NCBI GenBank assembly: GCA_036768485.1
Contig: JAVLUZ010000154.1
Span: forward strand, 2,438,529 to 2,502,528
From: Mermis nigrescens
Lineage: Eukaryota > Nematoda > Enoplea > Mermithida > Mermithidae
Direction: 5' to 3'
Length of the DNA: 64,000 nucleotides
Shown: positions 48,701 to 60,700 of the stretch, piece by piece
How the letters are laid out: each line of letters opens with the position of its first letter
Numbering within the stretch: the stretch's first letter is position 1
Notes under the pieces: model-generated
What the model was told of the DNA's origin: nothing
The model's input: only the letters and a program-made list of their open reading frames with translations
The model's database searches: none
Made by a program: the position numbers and the translations under genes

Positions 48701-51700
48701 ATTTTCCGTTACAACCACGGTTTTTTAGCACCACGCTAATGAAAGTTGCCCCATGCTAATGAAAATTTTGGCCGTTAGCATGACGTGCTAAGTGATACCA
48801 AGAACGGATTGAGTAAAAATATAGTAATTTTAACGTATATGATCTATAAAACACCTAAAATTTCTCAGCGCTTCGTGCCAAGTATCATAATTACTGTTTA
48901 TTTTTTCTCTAGCGCGCGATTTAAACACTTAACAATTAATCGCCTTACAATGTAAAAGATCATGCATTTATGTCGCTTATTTGTTTAAAGCTTTCTATTA
49001 TTACTATATTGATAAATTAGAACTGTTTTCTGTTGTTTTAACACCAAATTAGCTTCTTTTTATTTATTTATCATTCTTCAAGCATAAGCGCAGCGGCGTC
49101 TGTTGTAAGATTAAATTAATACCTGGCAATCGCATTATCATTTGTTTGTGATATTGTATTAGAAAGAAAGGTACATCATATAATACTAATACTTTATTCG
49201 GGAAAAAAACACAAGGGTAAAAAGATAAGTCGCAAGGAAAATAAAATAGCATAGTGTAAAATGTGATTTAGCATGAATTGTCCAATTTAAATACACAAAT
49301 CTAGTTGTACTAGCAAAAACAGCTGTATTAAGAAAGAATAGGACATGCATCGATGACACCATAGCTATTATACGGGTAAAAACTAGCGTGCTAATGTACA
49401 CAAGCCCTCCCGTGCTAATGAAAAAATTTCCATTAGCACCAGTGCTAATGGGGGTCTTGCTAAAAAACGCTGATATACTTACCAACCAAAAAAATTTGGG
49501 CGGTTAAGATACAGGAGCGTGATTAGAGAGCACTGATTTTATACATACAAATGTTATACGTGTATGCAGAACCATCCCTAATTGCCAATTTAGAAATCTC
49601 CATAAAAGGAGAAAACTGGAATTGAAAATCATTGAAAATTAAAAAAGAGGAACTTGTCATCAAAAACTTAAGCATAGAAAATAAAAATCAATCAATTTCA
49701 TAAACTAAGCATATAAAATTGAAATTTTACTTTTTGACTTGACGATTTGGGAGTAAATTATGTACAGGGATGAAAGATTTTTTATCACACATACGTAAGC
49801 ATGCGAAGCAAGGTGGGCATTCTCAAGCAAGATTATCGAAATTCAAAAAAGTCAAGCAAGTAATTCGAAACAGAGAATATGCCACACTGAGGTTCGTTAA
49901 TGAGAAATCTTCATCTTTCACAAGGATTCTCGGAGAAAAATAATTAAAATCACTCAAAGTCCGCTGAAAAGACCGACAAAAAAGTTTTTTGCACACTTTT
50001 CAATCAGTGCCAAAAATTTTATCTTTTCCTATCTTTCTTTTCTTGATTGCCTTACATCTAAAAAGCCCCATGCGTATTGTTTTTCTTCGCGAAACCCTAA
50101 GAGACAAATTTCAAAAATTTAAGAGATTCGAGCTTGGGTCGAATTCTGGAGAAATTAGTGATGCAGATAATTAAGCTATATAAAGCTTTTCGCGTCCGAT
50201 TTCGAAACTAAGCAATTTTTTCAAAATTATTTCCGAAATTTTTCTTTGCCATATGCATAACAGAACTAGCCGAAAACACTTCAAAATGACATTGTCTTTG
50301 CTCAGAGCTAGATACTGACAGTTCTCATGCAACTTTAAAGATTTGTCCCTCAAAAACAAAATGATGAACCTTGTCAAAAGGCGTAATTTTTTATTCAACA
50401 CAAACAAACGTGCTTTACAGAAGATTTAAAATATGTTTAAAAACATTAGACAGAAACGTTTTAATGATTTTAAACTGCTAAGTTGTTACCGGAAGCGAGT
50501 AAAATCATTCTATTCACAAACTTCATTCATTACGTTGCATTACTGTGTAATATTACAGAGACTTTTCTAATCTAACTTGCGTATACAGGACACATAGTTA
50601 CCGTTGCAAGCAATCATGTGGCCACAGGGACGAAATAAAACATGCGCCTTTGCTTCCGCACAAACAACGCAATCTTGAATCTATATAAAAAAATCAAAAT
50701 AAGATAAAAGACTATAATGCGAAGCAATAAAATGAATAATGAAGATTACGAATAGAACATACATACTTTACCAGAAGTCACGGTTTTTTCGTATTCGGCA
50801 AAGTTTTTTTCCAATGTACAAATACTTTTTGGGACCATCTTTGTACACGTGCAAAGATTTTTGGGAAGACAAAAACTGTAAAAAGTCTAAAATTCCCAAA
50901 AATTATTCGACGCTTCGCGCCGAAATGAGTAATCGTTTCTTCTAAGTCTCTTTATAATTACAGAAATTGCATTTAGAAAGCAAAAATACGAAAATTTTTT
51001 GCCGTTTTGAGGCAATTTTCAGTATTTTTTGTGATCAGAAACCCAGAAATTGGCTAAAAAAACACTACCAAAGGTCGAAAAACCCTGTTTGCCCACACCA
51101 AAAATGCTACTATACCATATAATAGCACCCGAAATTGCATGTACAAAATGTACAAAGACTTTTGGGGACCATACCTTGTACAAAACACACTGCCAGAAGT
51201 AGCTGTATAATCTTCCATTTCCTGACAGCGTTTTATTATGGTCACGGGTCAGAAAACCTGATTTCCTGTGACTAATTTCCGTCAATATCACATTCGGAAA
51301 ATCTTTTTTTACAATTTTATTCTCCAATAATAATTTTCACAATAATCAGCGCATTTTAAGGTGGATTAAATGAGTAATATTATAAAAATTATACATACGA
51401 CTGACTATTTAATTCCTGAAAGATGTACCACGAAAAAAAGATATTTTTCAAATAAGTGACAAGACAGCATGAAGTTTGTTAAAAACTTAGCTTAGCTATG
51501 CTAAAGTTGAAAAGCGTAGAGAAGTGTGGCAATTTAAAATCAATATAAAGACCTATAAATATAAATAAAAATGAGAAACAAGCTTAAAAATATTCATGTC
51601 CATACATACACAGCATGGGAATTTCGGAGGGAGCAAAATTTTAAAGTGCCTTTTTTGTGTCCAAAAATAATGGGTGCGCGTCAAAAATCATTGTTTTTCG

Positions 51701-54700
51701 GCGTTTCTGACGATGATCTATGTATCTTTCTAAAGGATCAAAACATAAAAAAATTTCAAAAAATCGAATAAATTGAACAAAATATAGTCAAAACATGAGT
51801 ATATAGCGCGAAGCGTCGAAAATTTGACACTTTTGAGCAAATAGATAGCTAAAAACGCTTTAAGAAGCATCTTTTCTACAAATGTTCAGCAAATTTTTGG
51901 AAACTCTAGAAAAATCGCGAATTTAGGGGGTGAAAAATTTTCTGGGGGGTGAACATTTTTCTGGGGTTCATGTATGCTCATGTCTTAAATGCAGAACGAT
52001 TGGTATGGGTACAACATATTAAAAGGCACTTATAAGAATCGGAAGTGCTCATATTTCATAATACATTTTTCCTGCACCAAATGCATTCTCCGGATGACTT
52101 CTTTAGTATTCTGCACAAGCCGAGAATATTCTTATGCTATATATGTAATATATATGCATGCATGTTGCGTAATAAGCTATAACTGACTTGTATTGATTAT
52201 TAACAGTTTGTTCGTACTATTATGAAGGATATACTCGGAGCTACTAGCATAAATGATACCTATGTAGTGTTGATTAGCTTTTTATGGCTTCTAAAAATAA
52301 GATTCAATATGTAGCTATATATGTATTAGACGACAAAATTTATTAATCAGTGCCACAAGGATTGAGCGTAATAAAGTTGTGCAGCTGTCTAAATTTGTTC
52401 AAATCGATTTTACTACAATGTAATGCTACAGGCTTCTAAAATTTTTCGAGACAAGCGTCAATTATTTTTCATTCGCAACAGCAGGAAACCACATTAGCTA
52501 AATCAACTGCATTCTTCATTATCTAAATATTAAATTCTTGCCAAAAGTTATCAATTTTGATATAAAAGTCAAAATGTCCATAAGATGCGTGCGAAGATTT
52601 ATGGAACCATTCGTGACCCTAGAAGGAAAAATCCGTGAAACTCACATAAACATACGTTTAGCAGAGTATGTAATTAACAGGAATAGAGCAGAAATACAAG
52701 TGCATATAAGCGACCACATAAGAAGCTCAATTGCTAAATTATACATGTGCTCTTTCTTACAGTTAAATCTTGCAACAGCACTTCGATTAAGCAAAAAAAC
52801 GCAATTTAGGCCACAACTTCTCCGTTGATTTAAAAATAAGACGTAATGAGTACTTGTCGTAAAAATAGCTTCACAGGCTCCAAGGGAAAGGCGCCAAAAT
52901 ATATTGTAACAAAAATTATACGAATTTTAAGGATAGCAACAAAAAACGCCAGTATAACCAGTGTTTTTTTGTACAAGGTCCGTTTTTGCATGTACAAAGA
53001 TGGCCCCCAAGCGCCGAAAAATCTGATATTTTTCCTTTTGAAATGCAATTTATGCTTATCAAGATATATAGAACACATAATTACTCATTTCGGCGCGAAG
53101 CGCCGAAAATTTTTGCGAATTTTAGACCTTTTTTGCAATTTTTGTTTTCCCAAAAATCTTTGTACATGTACAAAGACGATCCCGAAAAGTCTTTGTACCA
53201 CGGGAAAAATCTTTGCCGAGTAGAAAAAACAGTGCAGAACGTACTCTGGTACAAGTGCGCACGTTTTCCTTGCAAATCAAGCATCTTTTAGTTCTTTGTG
53301 CACAAACGACACAAACGCAGACGTGACCACAGGGCAAGAAAAGCATAGCGCGCCGATTATCCGAGCAAATCATGCATTCGTCAAAAGCTGGAGCATTTGC
53401 GGAACAGCCGGGCGTTTCCAGTTTACTTCGACTAGGAGTCGAACTAGAGCATCAAAAAACGTGTAATTACATGACTTTTGCTGTTCGATTTTTTTCAAAT
53501 ATTATTTTAGAGGAACACCTCTGAAACTGAAATGTATGTACGTGCTTGTTCAGGTCCATATCCAGGATTCGATTGAGGGGGATGGACCATAGATGCTCGA
53601 GGTCAGGGTCGTTTGGGATAAAAAAAATTACGCATATCAGAGCCACTAAATTAAGCGTTAACGATTTTTTGCTATTTAATTGACAAAAAATGGTCATAAT
53701 AGCCTATATAAAACACATTTTCGTGATAATACTCCATTTTTAAAGCAATTCTAGTCCATTGTGACCGCATCATATCGTTTTAAACACTAAAAATAGGGAA
53801 ATTGATCGATTTTGGGCGCTTTTTGACTAAAAAGCAGATAAAAGTATTAACTCTTCTAAACCAACTGAAAAAATTGTCTCAAGACCAACAGGGTGAACTT
53901 CGTTCACCGGGCAAATTACAGTATTAGGGCAATATGCATTGGCATAATACAATGTCTATAAAATAGCCCATCCCTTGTTTGGTCAAAAACTCACTTTTCA
54001 AGAATTTAGAAGGGAATTGGTATTACAATCTTTTCTGTCAGATCCAAAGAAAAGACAAATTGTATCAAATACGTATGCAACCTGCAATTTTTGAAGTTGT
54101 GCAGAGAAATAATTAAAATTAACATGCAAGTACGATTTTTATTCAATTTTTTGAAAAAAAAGGATAGGGCAGAATAGATAAGAAAATTTTAATACCTTAA
54201 TTACACTTTTTGCCGAAAAATTCAACAAAAACCATGCCCGGTGAATGGACTTCACCGTGTTGGTATTACGAGAGTTAATCCGACGCGTAGAGCCAGAAAA
54301 TTTTGAGATTATTACTGTCTTTGTCCTCAAAAATAATGCAAAAAATGTACTGTTAGCTCCAAATCGCCGACAGTACCTGTCTGGCTGTGAAATGCCCCTT
54401 AAAACACCCTCACAACCATAGGTGCCCAAGGTCAGGGTCGGCAGGGGGAGGGGTGGAATGCCAAAAATCTGAAACAGTAAATTTAACGTTCACGATTTTT
54501 TTGCTGTTTTAATGATCAAAATGGTCAAAATAGCCTATAAAACGTTTTTTCGTGTTAATAACACATTTTAAAAGCATTTTTAGTCCATTTTGACTGCATT
54601 ATATCACTTTTAACACTAAAAAATGCAAAAATTTATCAATTTTGGGCGCTTTTTGAGTAAAAAGAACTTAAAAGTACTAATCTGGCGCGAAGCGCCGGAA

Positions 54701-57700
54701 AAATTTTGACATTTTTACTGATTTTGATGTCAAAAATGATGCAGAACAAGACCTGTTTGCTCAAAATCGCCGGACAGTACCGGTCTAGCTGACCCCTCAG
54801 GGGGATATACCCCCTCACCCCCTACGTGCACGTGTGCCCACAATCCTATGTGAATGTATGGGACGGACCCAAGATATTTTGCTCAAACATTTTTTCAAGA
54901 TAGCTATTAAGTTAAAGCATTAGAGATAGACGAACGAAAACCCTTAGCTAATTATACTCGTGCTTCTTCCACAAAATACAGCTTGGTCACGCATAAGGCA
55001 AAATTTTTGGAAAAATACTTCTTTTACGGCGCGAAAAGCCGAAAATCTGACCTTTAAAAAATTTCTGACGGCTAAGGGGTGCGGTGGACGACCCTGTCCC
55101 TCTAAATACGGTTCATTCAGTGCTTCTTGCTACAGGAGCACAACATATTCGGTTAGGAAAAGCCAGCCTGCTTGATCCGTCTTTAGTCAGTCTATTCGGC
55201 TAAAACAACCTCAAAAATCGGTCTAAAGGTTAAATTAGCATTTAAACGGCCTTAGTTAACAGTTTATGATCAATTTCAATCATTTTTTTTGCAAGATGGT
55301 TATGATTTGTATCCGTTTCTGACCTTATTTTGCCTTATTTTTCAGGGAACGGCCATGCTATGCGGGAGGTCCGGTGAAACGAAATTGCCGAAAATAGCAC
55401 CAAAAATTCAATTCTGGGGTCTATCAAGTTTTTTAAGGGGAGGGGGTCCGCCAGATTCTGGAGGTCCGGACCCCCAGACTCCCACGCCCAAGTGTTATCT
55501 CGATCAACCCTCCACTTCCTCCAGGGTCCACGCCTACTTGCTAATAGAAGAACCGTGGAGGAAATATGAAAATACGCTGAAATAATACGTAAGCAGAGGT
55601 TTTGAGTAAAACGCAATGGAAGTCGACAGTCGTCACATGCAAACTTGATAATTTTAAAGTTTTAATCAGAAAATCAGATTAAATATCAATATTTTACGGC
55701 ACACATCGAAAACTGCAATACTTCCAATTTATAATTAAAATAAAAGATTAATTTTAGAAAAAATATGAAATGAGCGATCACTAAATCCTCACAGTCAGAC
55801 TTCTCCAATATTTTCCTGTTAGAATCCTCATAGCATTAAAAATTACTTATCAATGAAAATATCGCTAGAAAATTTTTAAGCAGATTTTAGTCTCACTGAG
55901 ATGATCGTCGTTGCCAGCCAAAATAATTGAAGTTATTGGAAATATCGTTACAATTATAATAGAATTAATTAATCAACGATATCTAATACACACGTCTGTG
56001 CAATTGTACACAGCTACATATCAGAACATTATATTTGAATATTATCAATTGTTATATGTGAATATAATTAATTAATAAGCACATATTTCGGACCTATACT
56101 CGACCATTAAAGACGTACCGGTTTTCTACAAAATTTTTGACTAGAGAGGAATACGAATCCAGGACTAGTGATCGACCGGAGCGACTTTCTTGGCCGGGGC
56201 CGGAGCTGAAAAAATCCCGGCCCGGCCGAGGGCCGGGTGTACTGGGTATATATATATACTATATTATATAGTGTATGATTATAAGAGTATGTTGTATACT
56301 CAACATTGTATAGTATACATATACATATATACATGCAAACTAAGCAGGTATGTATAGTGTAGTGACAAGCAAGAAGCGGTTTGCATTTTGTTTAGCAAGC
56401 AGTGATTAATTATTGTTATTTAATTATACGTGAGCAATGATCGATGGTTCCACGCCCGACTTTTCAAATAAAATGTGGTTGTTCTGGTTCAAAACGTGGT
56501 TATCCAATTAAAAAGCTTTAAATTGCCTTTCATGGTTTGAAAAATGAGTATACAGCTTTGAAAACTGGTTAGTTTGGCCTAGAAAACGGTTATCCAAAAA
56601 ATTGGATTCAGTACAAAACATATCCCCGTCCAACCGATTCGTTCTCTTAGTCTAAGATTTGGTTCCTATGAACGGGCAGAAACAGGGTATTGCCCTGCTG
56701 TGCATTTAATACACCTCAAGTTCAGCTGCATCGCTAAACTACGTTTTAGTTATTGTTCACGATTCTTAATTATATTTTCTGATTCTGAAAGACTTACTAT
56801 GCAGGCCATCGCTTCCATCATTCTAAGGTGTTTAATGTATTGGCTCTAAATTTTGCAAAGATGAAATTTTAAGCAAATTTATATTCGATTTTGACCATTA
56901 CCACCTAAGTGAAAAGGACCACGCTTAAGAGAAAACATGTTTATTTTGATATAAACTAATCCAATAGTTTGACTTAGCCATAAAAGGGTGAGTGAAATTT
57001 CGCTTTTTTGAAAGACTGTGTGGCGATTCGTCTAAATATTACTTTCTTTTGCTGCATTTCAGTCCGAATGCTCACGCTGAATGAGCAAAATTCTAGCACT
57101 AGTAATATGATCGCAGAAAATCGTGAAACTTTCAGCAGATAAATACATACTCGTAAATATGACCTTAGTACTTGCGCTTTAGGGTTTCCAAACTCGGACC
57201 CAGTATGTTTCTCCTGTGAGAATATGCATTGGCAAATCAAATGCCAAATGACACTGACTCAGGATACTGATCGATTATAAAGCCTATATCTTAGAACAAA
57301 TATGCCAAATTCCTGAGAAAAAGAGATTAACCGTTTCAGTCATTCGTAGGCAATCATATAATGCCCAGCTTAAGCTAATAAACAAAGATCATATGATTAT
57401 TCAAAGCAAGCAGATGACTAATCTGGTTTATAGAAAAAAAGCTGTTGTTATCACACAATAAAAGAACTGAAAAAATCAAGTAAATTGTCCTCGGTCCCCG
57501 GCCATTTTTGCCCCGGCCGGGGCCGAGGGAGACCAAAAATTGCCAGAGCCGGGGCCGGGCCCCCGGTCGATCACTACTCAGATTCTCCCGGATGGTAGTC
57601 CAGTGACTTATGTATTTACTGCAATATCAGCCCCAAAAATTGCATCAAAACTTAAAAGTTGTCTTAAATAATATGCCAATACGTCAAAAACGGTGTGAGT

Positions 57701-60700
57701 GAAACTGTCGAGTAGGTTCCATATTACGATATTCTTACTTTTGCGCACAAGAAGCTTTTGCTTGATCTTGCATCTGATTGGCTGAATTTTGCTGCTTTGT
57801 CATGTTAACGGTCTTTAGGGCAGTCGTAGACATACCGACGTTTCCGGACGGGACTGACGCACTATGTTGCAACGATTTGCTGATCTCCCTGTTTTAGCAA
57901 TATGGTCAGCTTTGTATCATTAAAACCTATTAGGAACTTTTTTAACATTGAAAAAATTAACTTCCAAGAGCAACTGAACTCACGACTTAAAATAAGTAAT
58001 AGGATATTATGCAGAAAATTACAGTCCATTCAAAAAGAGCCTAAAAAATAATACTTAACATTAAATTTATTCAATTTATTACACGATTGAAAATACACAT
58101 ACAATTGTGACTCTTTGAATGTCGTTGGTAAATATTCAAATAAATAATTAATCAATAGATTATCCGTAAAAAATTTTGTAGTTAATGAATGAACACCGTC
58201 CAACGCTAATCGGCCGTTTTAAATGCATACATATGTAGAGGTGCAAGATAAGAAGAAACGAAGCAATTTAAAGCGCTAAAAACGACAATTTGGCCAGAAC
58301 TTTAGTCACTTCGAATATCAGATCAAGAAGAAGACTAAAGTCGATATCAAAATGTATTTCATTAAATAAAATGCCTGCTTCAAGTTTTCGTTATGTTAAA
58401 ATTTGTATATTAATTGCACAACTTAAAATTATAAATAAATTTCAGCCGCTCAAAACCGTTTAAATTTGATAACAATTAACAAACCTCAAATTTTGATAAG
58501 GGTTGCTCGCATGCATAATCTCGGGGGAGGAGGGTTGGGACGAATTTGGAGGGAGGTTTCACCCCTTCCTGGTGTTTTTCTTGTATTCGGCTAAGATTTT
58601 TCCCGATGTACAAAGACTTTGCGGGACCGTCTTTGTACATGTACAAAGATTTTTGGGAGGACAAAAACTGCAAGAAAGGTTTTAAATTCGCGAAAATGTA
58701 CGGCACTTCGCGCCGAAATGAGTAATTGTATGTTCCATATATCTTTATAATGTTAGAAATTGCATTTTGAAAGGAAAAATGTCGAACTTTTCGGCGCTTC
58801 GCGCCGTTTTGAGACGATTATTAGTGATTTTTGCCCTCATAAACCCAGAAATGAGCTAAAATACACTACCAAAGGTCGAACAACGCTGTTTATGCCACAC
58901 TAAAATCGCTACTGCACCATATTATAACACCCAAAAATTGTGTACAAAATGCACAAAGACTTTTGAGGAACATCTTTGTACATGTACAAACGGACCTTGT
59001 ACAAAAATAAAACACTGTCCCTCCCACTGTTTTTTCTTCTTTGTACTTGGCAAAGATTTTTCCCGATGTACAAAGAGTTTTCGGGGCCGTCTTTGTACAT
59101 GTACAAAGATTTTAAAAAATTGCAAAAAAGGTCTGAAATTCGCAACAATTTTCGGCGCTTCGCGCCGCAATGAGTAATTGTGTGTTCTATATATCGTTAT
59201 AATGACAGAAATTGCATTTCAAAAGGAAAAATGTCAAATTTTTAGGAGCTGCGCGCCGTTTTAAGACGATTCTCAATAATTTTTGCCCTTAGAGACCCAG
59301 AAATTAGCTGAAACACACTACCAAAAGTCGAACAACTCTGTTTTTACCACACTTAAAATGTACTGTACCATATTATAGTACCCAAAAATTTGTGTGTACA
59401 AAATGTACAAAGATTTTTGGAAGACAAAAACTGTAAAAAGGTGTGAAATTCCCAAAAATTTTCGACGCTTTGCGCCGGAATGAGTAATTGTTTGTGCTAC
59501 ATATTTTTAAAATGGCAGAATTTGCATTTAGGATAGAAAAATGTCAAATTTTTTGAGACCATTTTAAGTAATTTTAGGCGTCAGAAACCCAGAAATTAGC
59601 TAAAATACACTACCAAAGATCGAAAACCCTGTTTTACCACACTAAAATCGCTACTGTACTATATTATAGTACACAAAAATTTGCATGTACAAAATGTACA
59701 AAGACTTTTGGGGACCATCTTTGTACAAGTACAAACGGACCATAAACAAAAAAAACACTGGCCCCTCCCAGAAATTTTTTCACTCCTTCCCCAGAAATCG
59801 CGATTTTTCGAAAGGTTTCTAAATTTTCTGAAAACACGTAAAAAATGTGGTTCTTTAAGTTTTTAGCTATGTATTTGCTCAAAAGTGTCAAATTTTCGGC
59901 GCTTGGCGCCATAGTACCCATGTTTCGACTATACTTTGTTCGATTTTTTCGCCTCTTTTGATTTTTTTGTCAATTTTTTCATGTTTTTACGCTCTAGAAA
60001 GATAGAGCATTGTCAGAAACACCGAAAAACGAAGTTTTTGACGTGTACCCAGATTTTCGGGCCCAACAAAGGCACTTTATAATTTCACCCCTTCCCCCAG
60101 AATTCCCATACTGTGCATGTCAGGTTGCTCGGCCAATGTTTTATCACAGGACGACGACAAATGTTTTGCGTTGTTGTGCAAAAACATAAGACGACGTCCT
60201 ATGTTACAACATAGGTGTAGCAATCCTTAGCAAAACATAAGGATTGTTAATTATTCAAATTTCGTGGCGAGGACTGTACATATGGCAATACACCAAATGG
60301 TAATAAATTAAAAAGACGCGCATGTTCATATGTGAATGATAAATAATAATAATTAAATAATTAGAAGTTAAGCGCTTGCGTACTATATTACATTATATGC
60401 ATATTTACATAATATACACATTGCACATACATAAATGTACACATAGTAATGAATTTTTAAGCCTCGGATTAGAGAGATACCGTCTGATTAGTGCAAACAA
60501 ATGCTAAAGCTTACATATGACGGTCCATCTGAAGCTTCACGAGAAGTTTACACAAATTCGGATCCGGGCACAAATCTAATGGCGTTTGACCTTTTTTATT
60601 CTCGATATTCAAATCAGCACCATTCGTTACAAGAAGAGTTGCTATGGAAACTGATGACTTTTTCTCTGAGCCAGTCGCACCGAGACCCATCAGTAACTTA

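Larger units (their letters stand above)
58510..60123. mobile_element. Family N element (N4) with nested A8 and A9
   Basis: Begins CATGCATAATC, ends GTGCATGTCAG. Perfect TSD GTTGCTCG (58502-58509, 60124-60131). Two family A copies sit inside, side by side. Confidence 0.85.

Noticed and set aside
52538..52828. A 96-codon plus-strand frame in a mib1 intron
   Set aside because: No ATG-supported start, no family recognised, opposite strand to mib1 and no poly(A) or splice support. It stays a weak candidate only.
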